Assembly: GCF_026625605.1 (NCBI RefSeq)
Contig: NZ_CP113054.1
Coordinates: 682,001-746,000, forward strand
DNA from: Luteolibacter sp. SL250
GTDB lineage: Bacteria > Verrucomicrobiota > Verrucomicrobiia > Verrucomicrobiales > Akkermansiaceae
Length of the DNA stretch: 64,000 bases
Direction: 5' to 3'
The notes beneath the pieces were generated by a model, which was given only the letters and a program-made list of their open reading frames with translations, ran no database searches and had not been told where the DNA came from. This document shows, piece by piece, positions 50,288-59,695 of the stretch (position 1 is the first letter of the stretch; every line of letters begins with the position of its first letter). A program made the translations under genes and the position numbers.

Positions 50288-50487
50288 TCGCTGGCGGGGT
50301 TTTTGGAAGCTGTAAGTCGTGACTAAGGCGATTTGCCCGGGGTGTGTCAAACCTCCAGCACGGGAAATCTTTCAATCCCGGCGGGATTTTTAAAAATCTT
50401 CCCGGGAAATCTCCGGAATCCGTTCTGGGAGTGAAGATTTTCATGGGATTTCCGGCCCCGCTGGGCTCACTATCCGCCCCGCCAACC

Positions 50488-52023
50488 ATGTCCGAAAAGA
50501 CCGCCATCAGCCCGACCCGTGCCCAGGATTTCCCCGAGTGGTACCAGCAAGTGATCAAAGCCGCCGACATGGCGGAAAATTCCGAAACGCGCGGTTGCAT
50601 GGTCATCAAGCCGTGGGGCTACGGCATCTGGGAGCTCATCCAGCAGCAGATGGACCGTATGTTCAAGGCGACCGGCCACCAGAACGCCTACTTCCCGCTG
50701 CTCATCCCCCTTTCCTATCTGGAAAAGGAAGCGGAGCACGCGGAGGGCTTCGCCACGGAGTGCGCCGTCGTCACCCACCACCGCCTTGAAGCCCAGAAGG
50801 ACGAGGTCACCGGCAAGACCAAGATGATCCCCACCGGAAAGCTGGAGGAACCCTACGTCATCCGCCCGACTTCCGAGACGATCATCGGCGCCGCCTTCTC
50901 CCGCTGGACCCAGTCCTACCGCGACCTGCCCCTGCTCATCAACCAGTGGGCGAACGTCATGCGCTGGGAGATGCGCCCCCGCCTGTTCCTCCGCACCGCG
51001 GAGTTCCTCTGGCAGGAAGGCCACACCGCCCATGAGACGAAGGAAGAGGCCATCACGGAGACCCGGCTCATGCACGGCGTGTATGAGGAGTTCCTGCGCG
51101 ACCATCTCGCCATCCCCGTCATCCCCGGGGAGAAGTCGGAGAACGAACGCTTCCCCGGCGCGGACATGACCCTCACCGTGGAAGCCATGGTCCAGGACCG
51201 GAAGGCCATCCAGGCCGGCACCTCCCACTTCCTCGGCCAGAATTTTTCGAAGGCGCAGGACATTTCCTTCACCGGCCGTGACGGCATGAAGCAGCACGCC
51301 TACACCACCTCATGGGGTGTTTCCACCCGCATGATCGGCACGCTCATCATGGCCCACGCGGATGACGATGGCCTGGTGCTGCCGCCCCGCGTCGCCACCC
51401 AGCAGATCGTCATCATCCCCGTCACGCCGAAGGAAGACACGAAAGCTGCCGTTCTCGCCTCCTGCCAAGCCCTTGCGGAGACCCTCCGCCAGAAGCTTTT
51501 CCACGGAGATCCGCTCCGCGTCCATGTCGATGCCCGCGACATCGGTGGCGGCGTGAAGAAGTGGGAGTGGATCAAGAAAGGCGTGCCCATCCGCATCGAG
51601 ATCGGCCCGCGCGATGTGGAGACGCGGAAAGTCTGCGTCCAGCGCCGTGACCAGGCCTTCGGCGAAAAGCAGTTCGCGGAGAAAGACGAGTTCATCCAGT
51701 CCGTGACGGACCTGCTCGACCAGATCCACCTTTCCCTGCTCACGAAGGCCACCGCCTTCCGTGACGCGAACATCGTCCCCTGCGAGTCGCTGGAGGAGTT
51801 CGGGAAGCACTGGTCCCAGGACAACCCCGGCTGGCTCTACACCCCATGGGGTGGAACCTCCGAGGAGGAGGAACAGATCTCGAAAAAGCTCAAGATCAGC
51901 ATCCGCTGCATCCCCATCCCGGAGGCGAAGCTTCCGGAAGCCATCACCGGGAGATCCGGCGGCAAGTGCTTCCTCACCGGCCGCGACGCGGAGGTGTGGG
52001 CCATCTGGGGCCGCAGCTATTGA
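50488..52023 (+). CDS. proS: Prolyl-tRNA synthetase (archaeal/eukaryote-like ProS type)
   Basis: From the ATG at 50488 it has 511 residues, the ProS form without the bacterial editing insertion. Class II motifs are visible: motif 2 in RWEMRPRLFLRTAEFLWQEGHTAH, proline-binding IRPTSETIIGAAFSRWTQSYRDLP, TTSWGVSTRMIGTLIMAHADDDGLVLPP (motif 3). The anticodon-binding domain is IVIIPVTPKE...VHVDARDIGGGVKKWEWIKKGVPIRIEIGPRD, and the C-terminal zinc-like domain ends EVWAIWGRSY, the conserved Tyr end of this type. Essential for translation. Confidence 0.96.
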   Translation: MSEKTAISPTRAQDFPEWYQQVIKAADMAENSETRGCMVIKPWGYGIWELIQQQMDRMFKATGHQNAYFPLLIPLSYLEKEAEHAEGFATECAVVTHHRLEAQKDEVTGKTKMIPTGKLEEPYVIRPTSETIIGAAFSRWTQSYRDLPLLINQWANVMRWEMRPRLFLRTAEFLWQEGHTAHETKEEAITETRLMHGVYEEFLRDHLAIPVIPGEKSENERFPGADMTLTVEAMVQDRKAIQAGTSHFLGQNFSKAQDISFTGRDGMKQHAYTTSWGVSTRMIGTLIMAHADDDGLVLPPRVATQQIVIIPVTPKEDTKAAVLASCQALAETLRQKLFHGDPLRVHVDARDIGGGVKKWEWIKKGVPIRIEIGPRDVETRKVCVQRRDQAFGEKQFAEKDEFIQSVTDLLDQIHLSLLTKATAFRDANIVPCESLEEFGKHWSQDNPGWLYTPWGGTSEEEEQISKKLKISIRCIPIPEAKLPEAITGRSGGKCFLTGRDAEVWAIWGRSY

Positions 52024-52034
52024 TCCGGAAAGCC

Positions 52035-52535
52035 GTGAGAAAGCTCCTCTCCATCGGATTCGCGCTGCCGCTGGTGGCTTCGCTGCAGATCTCCTGCACA
52101 CAGGTCATCGGTGAGCGGGTGGGCCACGCCGCGGATTCCGACATGGGAGGGGCGATCAAGGACCTCCGGCGGGCTTCCCGCGGAGATCACCGCGAAATGG
52201 CGTATCCTTCGAATTCCATCTTCAGGGCGAAGGAGTTCGTCGCAGCGGCACAGAGTGGTGATGTGGAGAAGATGATGGGCATGACCAGCGCCATCACCCT
52301 GCGGAATGATGGCGCAGGAAAAACCAGGAATGAGATCTACCCCAGCATCGTGCGCGGCCTTTCCGGGGCCGAAATTGTCTGGAAGGGCAGGCCGCAGCCG
52401 ATGACCGATGAAACGGGAAACAAAGGATTCATCATCGCCGGAGAAGCCGTGAAGCAGGGAGTGACACCATTCTTCATCGTCGTGCTGAACGAAGGCGGGA
52501 GGCACGTGGTGGTGAGCATCCGGAAGGAAATCTGA
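52035..52535 (+). CDS. Lipoprotein of unknown function
   Basis: The GTG at 52035 gives 166 residues with a lipoprotein signal (MRKLLSIGFALPLVASLQISC, Cys at 21). The rest is a small alpha/beta domain (SIFRAKEFVAAAQSGDVEKMMGMTSAITLRNDG; TPFFIVVLNEGGRHVVVSIRKEI) resembling NTF2-like or DUF4019-type folds, which is only a guess. It starts 11 bases after proS, so it may be co-transcribed. Confidence 0.65.
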   Translation: MRKLLSIGFALPLVASLQISCTQVIGERVGHAADSDMGGAIKDLRRASRGDHREMAYPSNSIFRAKEFVAAAQSGDVEKMMGMTSAITLRNDGAGKTRNEIYPSIVRGLSGAEIVWKGRPQPMTDETGNKGFIIAGEAVKQGVTPFFIVVLNEGGRHVVVSIRKEI

Positions 52536-52671
52536 CGACGGAGACCCCGGGATCATCACCTCAGCCGGTGAATTTCGTTTGTTGGTTGCGCAATCTGTTG
52601 CTGGTCAACGGAAAGAAATTGTCCATGGGGGAGGGATCTGCTGTGACTCAGGCAGCAGTCCTCTCCCTCCC

Positions 52672-53736
52672 ATGAAATTCCACCTCATCGCCGGCCTGGG
52701 CCTCCTCCTTTGCTCCCTTTCCGCCACCGCCGCCCCACGCGAGTGGACGGACCAGGCGACCGGCCGGAAAGTCACCGGTGAGTTCGTTTCACTCGATGGT
52801 GATCAAGTCACCCTCTCCATCAACGGCAAGGAGTACAAGATGCCGGTGGCGAAACTGTCCGCGGATGACCAAGCGTTCCTAAAGGTGGTGGGTGAAATGC
52901 CGGCTCCGGCTCCGGCGGCCGCTCCGCAGCCCGCTCCGGCGGCGGTTGGCAAAGCCCAGAGGGTGGATATCACGCAGAAAGCATATGCCGATTGGAATGG
53001 ATACTACAGCGGACTTTTCGGAAAGAAGCTGCTGAAGTTCTACGAGAAATCAAAAGGCATTGTTGATGTCCCGGACAAGGACACCATGACCACGGTCGAA
53101 ACGGCGGTGATGTGGCAGAAGGACGACAAGCTCGGCAAAATGATCCTGTTCGTTCCGCCGGACTATGATGGGTCCACTGCATACGGAGTCTTGGTGTATA
53201 TTTCACCAGGCAACGATCCGGTCAGCCTGGTGCCTGGCTGGGACAAGGTTTTCACGGAGAAGAAGCTGATCTATTGCTCGCCCGCCGGAACCGGAAACGA
53301 CCAGGCGGACATGCGGCGTATCGCTCTGGCGCTTGATGCGGTGGCGACGGTGAAAGCAAGCTACAAGGTGGATCCTGCCCGGTTGATCGCTTCCGGTACC
53401 TCCGGTGGTGGAGCGATCTCCACCACCATCGCCGTCCACTATCCCGAATTCAAGGCGATCGATTGCTCGCGGGGGTCGGAGCCGGATGGTGTGACTGTTT
53501 TCCCATATCTTGATTCCGGTGATATCCGGCAGGTGGCTAAGCAGAAGAAGCGCTTTGCCTGGGTGAGCGGTCCGAAGGACAGGAACTACGAATACATCAA
53601 GCGGGGAGTCGCGGGATGGAGTGACGCCGGAGTTGAATCCAAATTGTTTGAAGATCCGAACCAAGGGCATGCCGCGGCGACGGAGGATCTGATGCGGCAG
53701 GCTCTGACTTGGATCGAAGAGCCCCCGACGAAATGA
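52672..53736 (+). CDS. SHD1-domain alpha/beta hydrolase, copy 1
   Basis: From the ATG at 52672 it has 354 residues: signal peptide (LIAGLGLLLCSLSATAA), an SHD1 domain (REWTDQATGRKVTGEFVSLDGDQVTLSINGKEYKMPVAKLSADDQ), a Pro/Ala linker, then an alpha/beta hydrolase with nucleophile elbow GTSGGG, an Asp in the following sheets and His in DPNQGHAA. The fold resembles secreted feruloyl-esterase or PHB-depolymerase-like enzymes. SHD1 is common in planctomycetes and verrucomicrobia and may mediate protein binding. Copy 2 follows 11 bases later. Confidence 0.8.
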   Translation: MKFHLIAGLGLLLCSLSATAAPREWTDQATGRKVTGEFVSLDGDQVTLSINGKEYKMPVAKLSADDQAFLKVVGEMPAPAPAAAPQPAPAAVGKAQRVDITQKAYADWNGYYSGLFGKKLLKFYEKSKGIVDVPDKDTMTTVETAVMWQKDDKLGKMILFVPPDYDGSTAYGVLVYISPGNDPVSLVPGWDKVFTEKKLIYCSPAGTGNDQADMRRIALALDAVATVKASYKVDPARLIASGTSGGGAISTTIAVHYPEFKAIDCSRGSEPDGVTVFPYLDSGDIRQVAKQKKRFAWVSGPKDRNYEYIKRGVAGWSDAGVESKLFEDPNQGHAAATEDLMRQALTWIEEPPTK

Positions 53737-53747
53737 CAGATTGTCCA

Positions 53748-55004
53748 ATGACGATGAAATCCCCATTCCTTTTCGCGCTCTGCTTCGCATTTTCATTCAT
53801 TGCCGCCACCGCTGCCCCGCGCGAGTGGACGGACCAGGCTACCGGCAGGAAAGTCACCGGCGAGTTCGTCTCATTGGAGGGAGATCAGGTCACCCTTTTG
53901 ATCAATGGGAAGGAATTCAAGATGCCGGTGGCGAAGCTGTCCCCGGATGACCAGGCATATCTGAATGTGGTCGGAGAGATGCCTGCTCCCACGCCACCCG
54001 CCGCCCCGGAAGCCGCGCCCGCCGCTCCAGCGAAGCCCACCTCGAAGGTCCAGGGCCCGGTCGAGGTGGATGGTTCCAGCTACTTCTACTACATCCCGTC
54101 CTCCGCACCGGAAGGGGCGAAGCTTCCGCTGCTGACCTACACCGGCTCGCTGGGAGCGGACGCGAACACGGTGAAGTCCATGATCGAAGGCGCGGAGATC
54201 TGCGGCTGGATGGTCGCCTGCTGTGTCCAGAGCAGCAACCGCGTGGATCCGGAACTGAACCAGACCCACCTGGCGAAGGTGGTAAAGCACATGGTGGCGA
54301 ACCAGCCCGTGGACCCGAAGCGCCTGTACTTTTCAGGCCATTCGGGGGGAGCCCGCATGGCGTTCCGGGGATGCAAGCGCCTCGATGGTGCGGGCGTCAT
54401 CGCCTACATCGCCGGAGCGCAGGATGATGAGATCTCCAGAACGGACCGCTATTTCATCATCAGCGGCGCCACCGACTACAACCGATATGACACCGCGACC
54501 ACATTCGCGGCCGCGCGAAAGGTTTCCGCATACCGGCTCCACACCTCCGGCCACAACAACGGTCCCGGCTGGCTCATGACGGAAGGCATGATGTGGCTCC
54601 AGTCCTGCTGGGATGTGGACACCCAGAGCACCGCTCCATCCCGCTCCGCCTTCGAGGCAGCCTCCATCGCGTGGATCGAGAAGACCAAGTCATCCGCCTC
54701 CCACCGCGCTGCATGGTGGGCGAGGTTCTTCAAGACCCAGGGCGTCAGCGCCCCGCATCAGGCGAAGATCGCCTCATTGGACGCGGAACTCTCCCAGACT
54801 CCATCCAACGAGGCCTACATCAAGGGCATCGCGGACATCGAGGCATTCGCGGATGATGTACTGGCCAAGATCAGCATCTACAGTGAGAAGGGCCACACCA
54901 CCCCGGAAATCCAGAAGAAGTGCGACAAGATGCTCGAAACGCATGCGGAGACCCCGTGGATCAAGGATCTCTTCACCGCGCTGAAGAACAAGACCGGCAA
55001 CTGA
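53748..55004 (+). CDS. SHD1-domain alpha/beta hydrolase, copy 2
   Basis: A 418-residue paralogue with the same start: signal peptide (FLFALCFAFSFIAATA) and an almost identical SHD1 domain (REWTDQATGRKVTGEFVSLEGDQVTLLINGKEFKMPVAKL), Pro/Ala linker, then a hydrolase with nucleophile elbow FSGHSGGARM and catalytic His probably in TSGHNNGPGW. It has an extra C-terminal helical region (SASHRAAWWARFF...). SHD1 is more alike than the hydrolase parts, so the pair may have arisen by duplication followed by catalytic divergence. Confidence 0.8.
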   Translation: MTMKSPFLFALCFAFSFIAATAAPREWTDQATGRKVTGEFVSLEGDQVTLLINGKEFKMPVAKLSPDDQAYLNVVGEMPAPTPPAAPEAAPAAPAKPTSKVQGPVEVDGSSYFYYIPSSAPEGAKLPLLTYTGSLGADANTVKSMIEGAEICGWMVACCVQSSNRVDPELNQTHLAKVVKHMVANQPVDPKRLYFSGHSGGARMAFRGCKRLDGAGVIAYIAGAQDDEISRTDRYFIISGATDYNRYDTATTFAAARKVSAYRLHTSGHNNGPGWLMTEGMMWLQSCWDVDTQSTAPSRSAFEAASIAWIEKTKSSASHRAAWWARFFKTQGVSAPHQAKIASLDAELSQTPSNEAYIKGIADIEAFADDVLAKISIYSEKGHTTPEIQKKCDKMLETHAETPWIKDLFTALKNKTGN

Positions 55005-55015
55005 GCCGGCATGAC

Positions 55016-57250
55016 TCAGTCGCGGTCGGCCCGCGTCACCGTGAAGCGGAAGGCCGCGCCGTTCGGCTCCGCGGTTTCCACCCACAGCTTGTGCCCCATG
55101 CGCTCGGCGACCTGGGCGCAGAAAGCCAGGCCGATGCCCGTGCCGGAGGACTCCGAAGAATCCCCGCGGTTGAAATACTCGAAAATCCGCCGCCGCTGCT
55201 CCGCCGGGATGCCTTTTCCGTCATCCCGCACGTGGATGACGGTGCCTTCCGCCGTTTCGGCGAAGCCGACATCGATGGTCAGCGGCCGCCCGCCGCTGCG
55301 GGCGTGTATCAGCGCATTGCGGATGAGGTTGCTGACCAGGTGCCTCACCTGGGTGCGGGGTGCCAGGATTTCCGGCAGCTCGGAGATCCGGATGACGGCT
55401 CCTTCCGCCAGGCCGGAAAGCTTCAGTTCCTCCGCGATGTCGTGCACCATCTCACCCAGGTCGAACGCCTCATCCGGGGTGTTGGTCTCCGTCTTGGAGA
55501 ACGCCAGCATGTCGTTGGTGAACTTTGAGAGCCCGTCCAGGCGCTCACGACCCAGTGTCGCCAGTTGCTGCACGGCGGGGTCCAGTTGGGCCAGCCGTTC
55601 CTCCAGCAGGGACAGGGCGAAGATGCCCGTCTGGAGATGGTTCTTCACCTCATGGGCCACCAGTCCGGCGAACCGCCGCAGGTCCTGGTTGGAGCGTGAA
55701 AGGATGATATTCCGCTTCCGCAGGATCTCCAGGATGCCGGTCCTCACCTCGGAGGTGAGGGCGGCGGTTTCCTCCGGCCATGGCTCGGATTCTCCGCGGA
55801 CTTCCTCCAGCCAGGCGGAGAAGCTGTTGCGCGGGCGGAGCGGGCCGTCCACCGAAGCGATTCCGGGCTTCCTGGGGTCGCCTGCCCATGTCACCTGTCT
55901 GGCCATTTCCCCGCGGAACAGCACCAGCCAGTCGGTGGCCCCCAGGTGGATGGCGACGATGCCCGCCGCGCTGTCCCCCGCGTTCTCCAGCGACGAAAAC
56001 TCCCTGCACGCCCGTGATGAGATCCGCACGCCATCTCCGGAGCCGTCGCCCAGCTCGCGGTGGAAATCCGCCAGCACTTTCTCGTCCGGCGTGCGGCCAT
56101 GGTGGAAGGAGTCCGTCCCGCTGATGAAGGCGGCGCCCCCTGCGGCGAAGAGTTCCATGAAGCGCGGAAGCATGGAGGGGAGGCTTCCCATCGGTTCGGA
56201 GTAGTCGCGCAGCCCTGTCAGGATGGAGAGCGCCATCCGCCGGGCGGAGGCGATGCGGTGGTTCTCCAGGTTCCGCTGCTTCACCTTCAACTGCGCGGAC
56301 AGGACGATGGCGTACAGGCATGACGTCGCGCGGATGGCGTAGGAGACGAACCGGGCGGTGCGGTGGTGGCAGGCGATGAGGCCCCACAGCTTGTCCTCAA
56401 CCACCAGCGAGATGCTGAGGGATGCCCCCACGTCCATGTTCTTCAGATACTGGACGTGAATGGGTGACATCGCGCGCAGGACGGAGCGGCTCATGTCGAG
56501 TGGTCCGCCGGTGAGGGGATGCATTTCAGGAACAAGCGGCACCGGCGCCGCGTCCACATCCTGCAGCAGCCGGACATGGTTTTTCAGGTAGAGCGCGCGG
56601 GCCTGTTCCGGAATGTCGGACGCGGGATAGTGGAGCCCCAGGAACGGTTCCATGTCCTCCTCCACGCTTTCCGCGATGACCTCCCCGTGGAAGTCAGGGG
56701 CAAAGCGGTACACCATCACCCGGTCAAAGCCCGTGAAGGACTTGATTTCCGCAGCCATCACCTCCGCGATGCGCACCACATCGGCCACCCCTGCGATCAT
56801 CTCCAGCGAGCGCTGGACGATCTGGAGATAGTTGTCGATTCCCTCGGTCGATGCCCTTGCGCCCGCTTCCTCGGAGGGGTCCAACTCCAGTTCAAGAACG
56901 GTGCCCAATCCTTCGATCATGTGGGCGATGCCGTCGAAATAGCGCACTCCGTTCCGAACCGGGACGGTGACGCGGAAAGGGTTCACATAGGTGAAGGCCG
57001 CCTCACGGACCAGCCGCTCGAAGGAGGTGCGCGTCTCCGGCACCACCAGGTCCAGCACCGGTGTTCCCAGCAGGGAGGCCGCATCCTTCTCCAGCAGTTC
57101 CGGCGCATTCGCGCTGACCTGCAGGATCCGCAGCTCATCATCCAGCGTGAAGAGCATCCCATGCGGCTGGACGGAGCCGGGGATGTGGATCGGTTCGGCG
57201 GCGCACCGGTCGATGGCGGCTTGGAGTGGGTCGTGTTCCGGGGCGTCCAT
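55016..57250 (-). CDS. Bacteriophytochrome histidine kinase
   Basis: The 744-residue red/far-red photoreceptor: N-terminal PAS with chromophore-attaching Cys16 (DRCAAEPIHIPGSVQPHG), GAF with the phytochrome motif YPASDIPEQARALY, PHY with PRNSF (the PRxSF tongue), then HisKA with His533 (VAHEVKNHLQTG) and an HATPase with DDGKGIP and GTGIGL. Biliverdin should bind Cys16. Its start overlaps the heme-oxygenase stop (TAATG), so the chromophore-making enzyme and the receptor are coupled. No response regulator is adjacent. Confidence 0.95.
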   Translation of the reverse strand: MDAPEHDPLQAAIDRCAAEPIHIPGSVQPHGMLFTLDDELRILQVSANAPELLEKDAASLLGTPVLDLVVPETRTSFERLVREAAFTYVNPFRVTVPVRNGVRYFDGIAHMIEGLGTVLELELDPSEEAGARASTEGIDNYLQIVQRSLEMIAGVADVVRIAEVMAAEIKSFTGFDRVMVYRFAPDFHGEVIAESVEEDMEPFLGLHYPASDIPEQARALYLKNHVRLLQDVDAAPVPLVPEMHPLTGGPLDMSRSVLRAMSPIHVQYLKNMDVGASLSISLVVEDKLWGLIACHHRTARFVSYAIRATSCLYAIVLSAQLKVKQRNLENHRIASARRMALSILTGLRDYSEPMGSLPSMLPRFMELFAAGGAAFISGTDSFHHGRTPDEKVLADFHRELGDGSGDGVRISSRACREFSSLENAGDSAAGIVAIHLGATDWLVLFRGEMARQVTWAGDPRKPGIASVDGPLRPRNSFSAWLEEVRGESEPWPEETAALTSEVRTGILEILRKRNIILSRSNQDLRRFAGLVAHEVKNHLQTGIFALSLLEERLAQLDPAVQQLATLGRERLDGLSKFTNDMLAFSKTETNTPDEAFDLGEMVHDIAEELKLSGLAEGAVIRISELPEILAPRTQVRHLVSNLIRNALIHARSGGRPLTIDVGFAETAEGTVIHVRDDGKGIPAEQRRRIFEYFNRGDSSESSGTGIGLAFCAQVAERMGHKLWVETAEPNGAAFRFTVTRADRD

Positions 57251-57801
57251 TAGTTCTGGCGGAATGAATTGATGAAATGTTGGAAGGTCCGCATGGCCGC
57301 CTCACGGGCCTCCGCGATGAACCCGGGTGTGGTGTCGATGTGGTTGATCCATTCCATGAATGAAGCCCACATCCGGCCGTTTTCATCCCCAAATCCTGTC
57401 AAAAACGAGAGGCTGTCATCCGGGAGGTCCGGATGACCGGACAATTTTCCCAGCAGGATCCGCCCGCCATGGATGCTGCCCTCCAGGACATACAGGCAGC
57501 CGGTGGAAGCCGCAGCCCCCGCACCCGTGTGGTCGCGGAGTTTCGCATGGAGGATGGCCAGACGTTCCAGATCGCTTTCCAGGGCATGGTAGCGCTGTTT
57601 TCTCCTTGAGAGCTCTGGCAGGGCCAGAGCTCCAAGTGTCCCCCAGTCGAGCATCTTCCAGGAGGCGGCGACGCCGTCGTGGAAATGGGAGAGGTAGGCA
57701 CCGTAGGCGGCCGGGTCGGCCGCCGGATCAGGAACAAGGCCATCGAGCTCGCGATGGAGGGCGGAGGTTGCGCTGCGGAGTTCCGGAAGGAGGTTGTTCA
57801 T
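57250..57801 (-). CDS. Heme oxygenase (biliverdin-producing)
   Basis: From the ATG at 57801 it has 183 residues. Proximal His is in ATSALHREL; the distal-helix motif is GCLYVLEGSIHGGRILLG, where the usual GS-x-x-G-G glycines are kept. Heme oxygenases open heme to biliverdin, iron and CO. Its stop codon overlaps the bacteriophytochrome start. The product most likely loads that photoreceptor; release of iron is a second possible use. Confidence 0.93.
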   Translation of the reverse strand: MNNLLPELRSATSALHRELDGLVPDPAADPAAYGAYLSHFHDGVAASWKMLDWGTLGALALPELSRRKQRYHALESDLERLAILHAKLRDHTGAGAAASTGCLYVLEGSIHGGRILLGKLSGHPDLPDDSLSFLTGFGDENGRMWASFMEWINHIDTTPGFIAEAREAAMRTFQHFINSFRQN

Positions 57802-57950
57802 CCAAATTGCTGTTAGGGCAACATCATCCGTCGCCCGGTCATCAGTGTGCACCGGGCCGCGCACAATCGGCAACGTAAGGTTTCCGATGGAAGCCTTAGC
57901 TTTTTCCTAACGGACTTGCGTCAACCGTGCGGCGTGCAAGATTTAATATT

Positions 57951-57968
57951 GCCGACCCTTCGGTCGGC
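57951..57968. promoter_or_regulatory. Perfect palindrome before the LysR-type gene
   Basis: GCCGACC-CTTC-GGTCGGC lies 28 bases before the LysR ATG in the divergent gap with the heme-oxygenase gene. It could be an operator or an RNA hairpin. No T tract follows. Confidence 0.35.
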
Positions 57969-57996
57969 TATAGACCGGAAAACAGTTTTGAGGGCC

Positions 57997-58875
57997 ATGA
58001 ACTTCAATCATCTGCACTATTTCCATGTCATCGCGACAGAGGGCACCCTCTCCCGCGCTGCCAAGAGGCTCGGTCTCAGCCAGCCGACCCTGAGCGCCCA
58101 GCTCCGGAACCTGGAGGAATATTTCGGGCGCAAGTTGTTCGACCGTTCCAGCGGATCCCTCCGGCTGAACGCGAACGGCCGGAAGGCGATCGAGGTCACC
58201 CATGAGATGTTCCGTCTGGGGGAGAGGCTGGAGAGCTTGTTCCCCGGAGAGCGGCGCAGCCCGGTCACCCGGCTTGAGATCGGCATCGCGACCTCGGTCG
58301 TGCGTTCGTTCGCGGTGGAGCGTTTCATCGGCCTGTTCCGCAACAAGGACGTGCTGACCCGCGTCCGCCAAGGCGACCACGAGTATCTCCACCATGAGTT
58401 GCTCACCTCCGGACTGGACCTTTTCATCACCGACACGCCCCCGGACAAGAGGGTTACGCGCGGGACCATCCACCGTCGCCTCAGCTCCCCGGATTTCGCG
58501 ATCATCGCTCCGGTCAGGGCGGCGAGGAAGCTGGCCGCAGGCATGCCGGAGTCCCTGCACGGGCAGCCGTTCGTCCACTACAGTTCCCATAGTGCCGCCC
58601 GCTTCGAGATCGACCAGTACTTCCGCAAGCACCGCATCGAGCCGGACGTCGTCGCGGAAGCGGATGATGTCTATCTGATCCGGGATGCGGTGCTGGAGGG
58701 CATCGGCTTCGGTGTCGTGCCGTCCAGCATCCTCAGGGAAACGGTGGACCGCCACAAGATCACCGCCATGGGCCGCGTCGAGGGGACCTTCGAAATCCAC
58801 GCGGTGTACAACCGGAAGGATCCCACGAAGGAAGTGCTTGCCGCGCTGGACTTGCTGGCCGATCCGGAGAGTTGA
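57997..58875 (+). CDS. LysR-family transcriptional regulator (NhaR-like)
   Basis: From the ATG at 57997 it has 292 residues. The N-terminal HTH (MNFNHLHYFHVIATEGTLSRAAKRLGLSQPTLSAQLRNLEEYFGRKLFDR) is typical of LysR. The effector domain begins at about residue 90 (LEIGIATSVVRSFAVERFI). The N-F-N-H-L-H-Y-F start is shared with the NhaR branch. It is divergent from the heme oxygenase-phytochrome operon, so it may regulate it and/or itself; the effector is unknown. Confidence 0.92.
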   Translation: MNFNHLHYFHVIATEGTLSRAAKRLGLSQPTLSAQLRNLEEYFGRKLFDRSSGSLRLNANGRKAIEVTHEMFRLGERLESLFPGERRSPVTRLEIGIATSVVRSFAVERFIGLFRNKDVLTRVRQGDHEYLHHELLTSGLDLFITDTPPDKRVTRGTIHRRLSSPDFAIIAPVRAARKLAAGMPESLHGQPFVHYSSHSAARFEIDQYFRKHRIEPDVVAEADDVYLIRDAVLEGIGFGVVPSSILRETVDRHKITAMGRVEGTFEIHAVYNRKDPTKEVLAALDLLADPES

Positions 58876-58943
58876 GCGGGGCGTCCCCTCCCCACGGATG
58901 AAGATGGTGGTCCCGCGTCGGAACATCTGCTAGAGTCCGGATC

Positions 58944-59615
58944 ATGGAAGCTGAGAACCCCTACGCCGCCCCCGCCACCCCGCCCGCGCTCCCGAAGGAT
59001 GACATCGCGCGCCAGCTCGGTGGCATCCAGTATCCGCTGACCCTTTCCTTCAAGATCCTGGCCCTGGCGAGCCAGGCCACCGTCACGGATGCGAACGGCC
59101 AGGTGGTGCTCTACACGAAGCAGAAGCTCTTCAAGTTCCGCGAGCACGTGCAGATTTTCACCGACAAGTCGCAGTCCACGCTGCTGGCGGAGATCCGAAC
59201 CAAAAAGATCATCGACTGGTCCGCCCGTTACGTCTCCACGGACGCCGACGGCAGGGAGATCGGCAGCGTCGGCCGCCGTGGCTGGCGCTCCATCTGGAAG
59301 GCCCACTACGAGGTCTTCAACCCGGGCGACGACAGGGTGGATTTTTCCATCCATGAGGAAAACGCCTGGGCGAAGGTGATGGATTCGCTTCTGGGGGAAC
59401 TCCCGGTTATCGGCATGTTCACCGGCTATTTCTTCCACCCCAGCTATCTGGCCGGAAGGGCCGGGGGCGCACCGGCGATGCGCCTGACCAAGCAACCGGC
59501 TTTCTTCGAGGGCAAGTTCAAGGTCGAGAAACTCACGGACCTCACCCCGCGGGAGGAGCTGAACCTGTTCCTTTCCTTCCTGATGCTCGTTCTCCTCGAG
59601 CGAAGGCGCGGGTGA
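58944..59615 (+). CDS. LURP1/scramblase-like (Tubby-fold) protein
   Basis: The 223-residue protein has an N-terminal Pro-rich segment, then LSFKILALASQATVTDANGQVVLYTKQKLFKFREHVQIFTDKSQSTLLAEIRTKKIIDWSARY, DGREIGSVGRRGWRSIWKAHYEVF. This is the Tubby/LURP-one/phospholipid-scramblase beta-barrel pattern. A GxxxG-containing hydrophobic segment (LLGELPVIGMFTGYFF) and the C-terminal LNLFLSFLMLVLLERR may contact the membrane. Function in bacteria is unclear. Confidence 0.72.
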   Translation: MEAENPYAAPATPPALPKDDIARQLGGIQYPLTLSFKILALASQATVTDANGQVVLYTKQKLFKFREHVQIFTDKSQSTLLAEIRTKKIIDWSARYVSTDADGREIGSVGRRGWRSIWKAHYEVFNPGDDRVDFSIHEENAWAKVMDSLLGELPVIGMFTGYFFHPSYLAGRAGGAPAMRLTKQPAFFEGKFKVEKLTDLTPREELNLFLSFLMLVLLERRRG

Positions 59616-59695
59616 CCCGCCGGGCGGTCCCCCGGGTGGCGGGAATATCGCTGCCCTTGCATCTCCGGGCGGGGTCTGCTTAGGGTCCGCCCATC

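Noticed and set aside
57951-57968. Terminator in the bacteriophytochrome-LysR gap
   Set aside because: A perfect palindrome but without a T tract, and no upstream gene on the plus strand ends there; treated as a possible operator.
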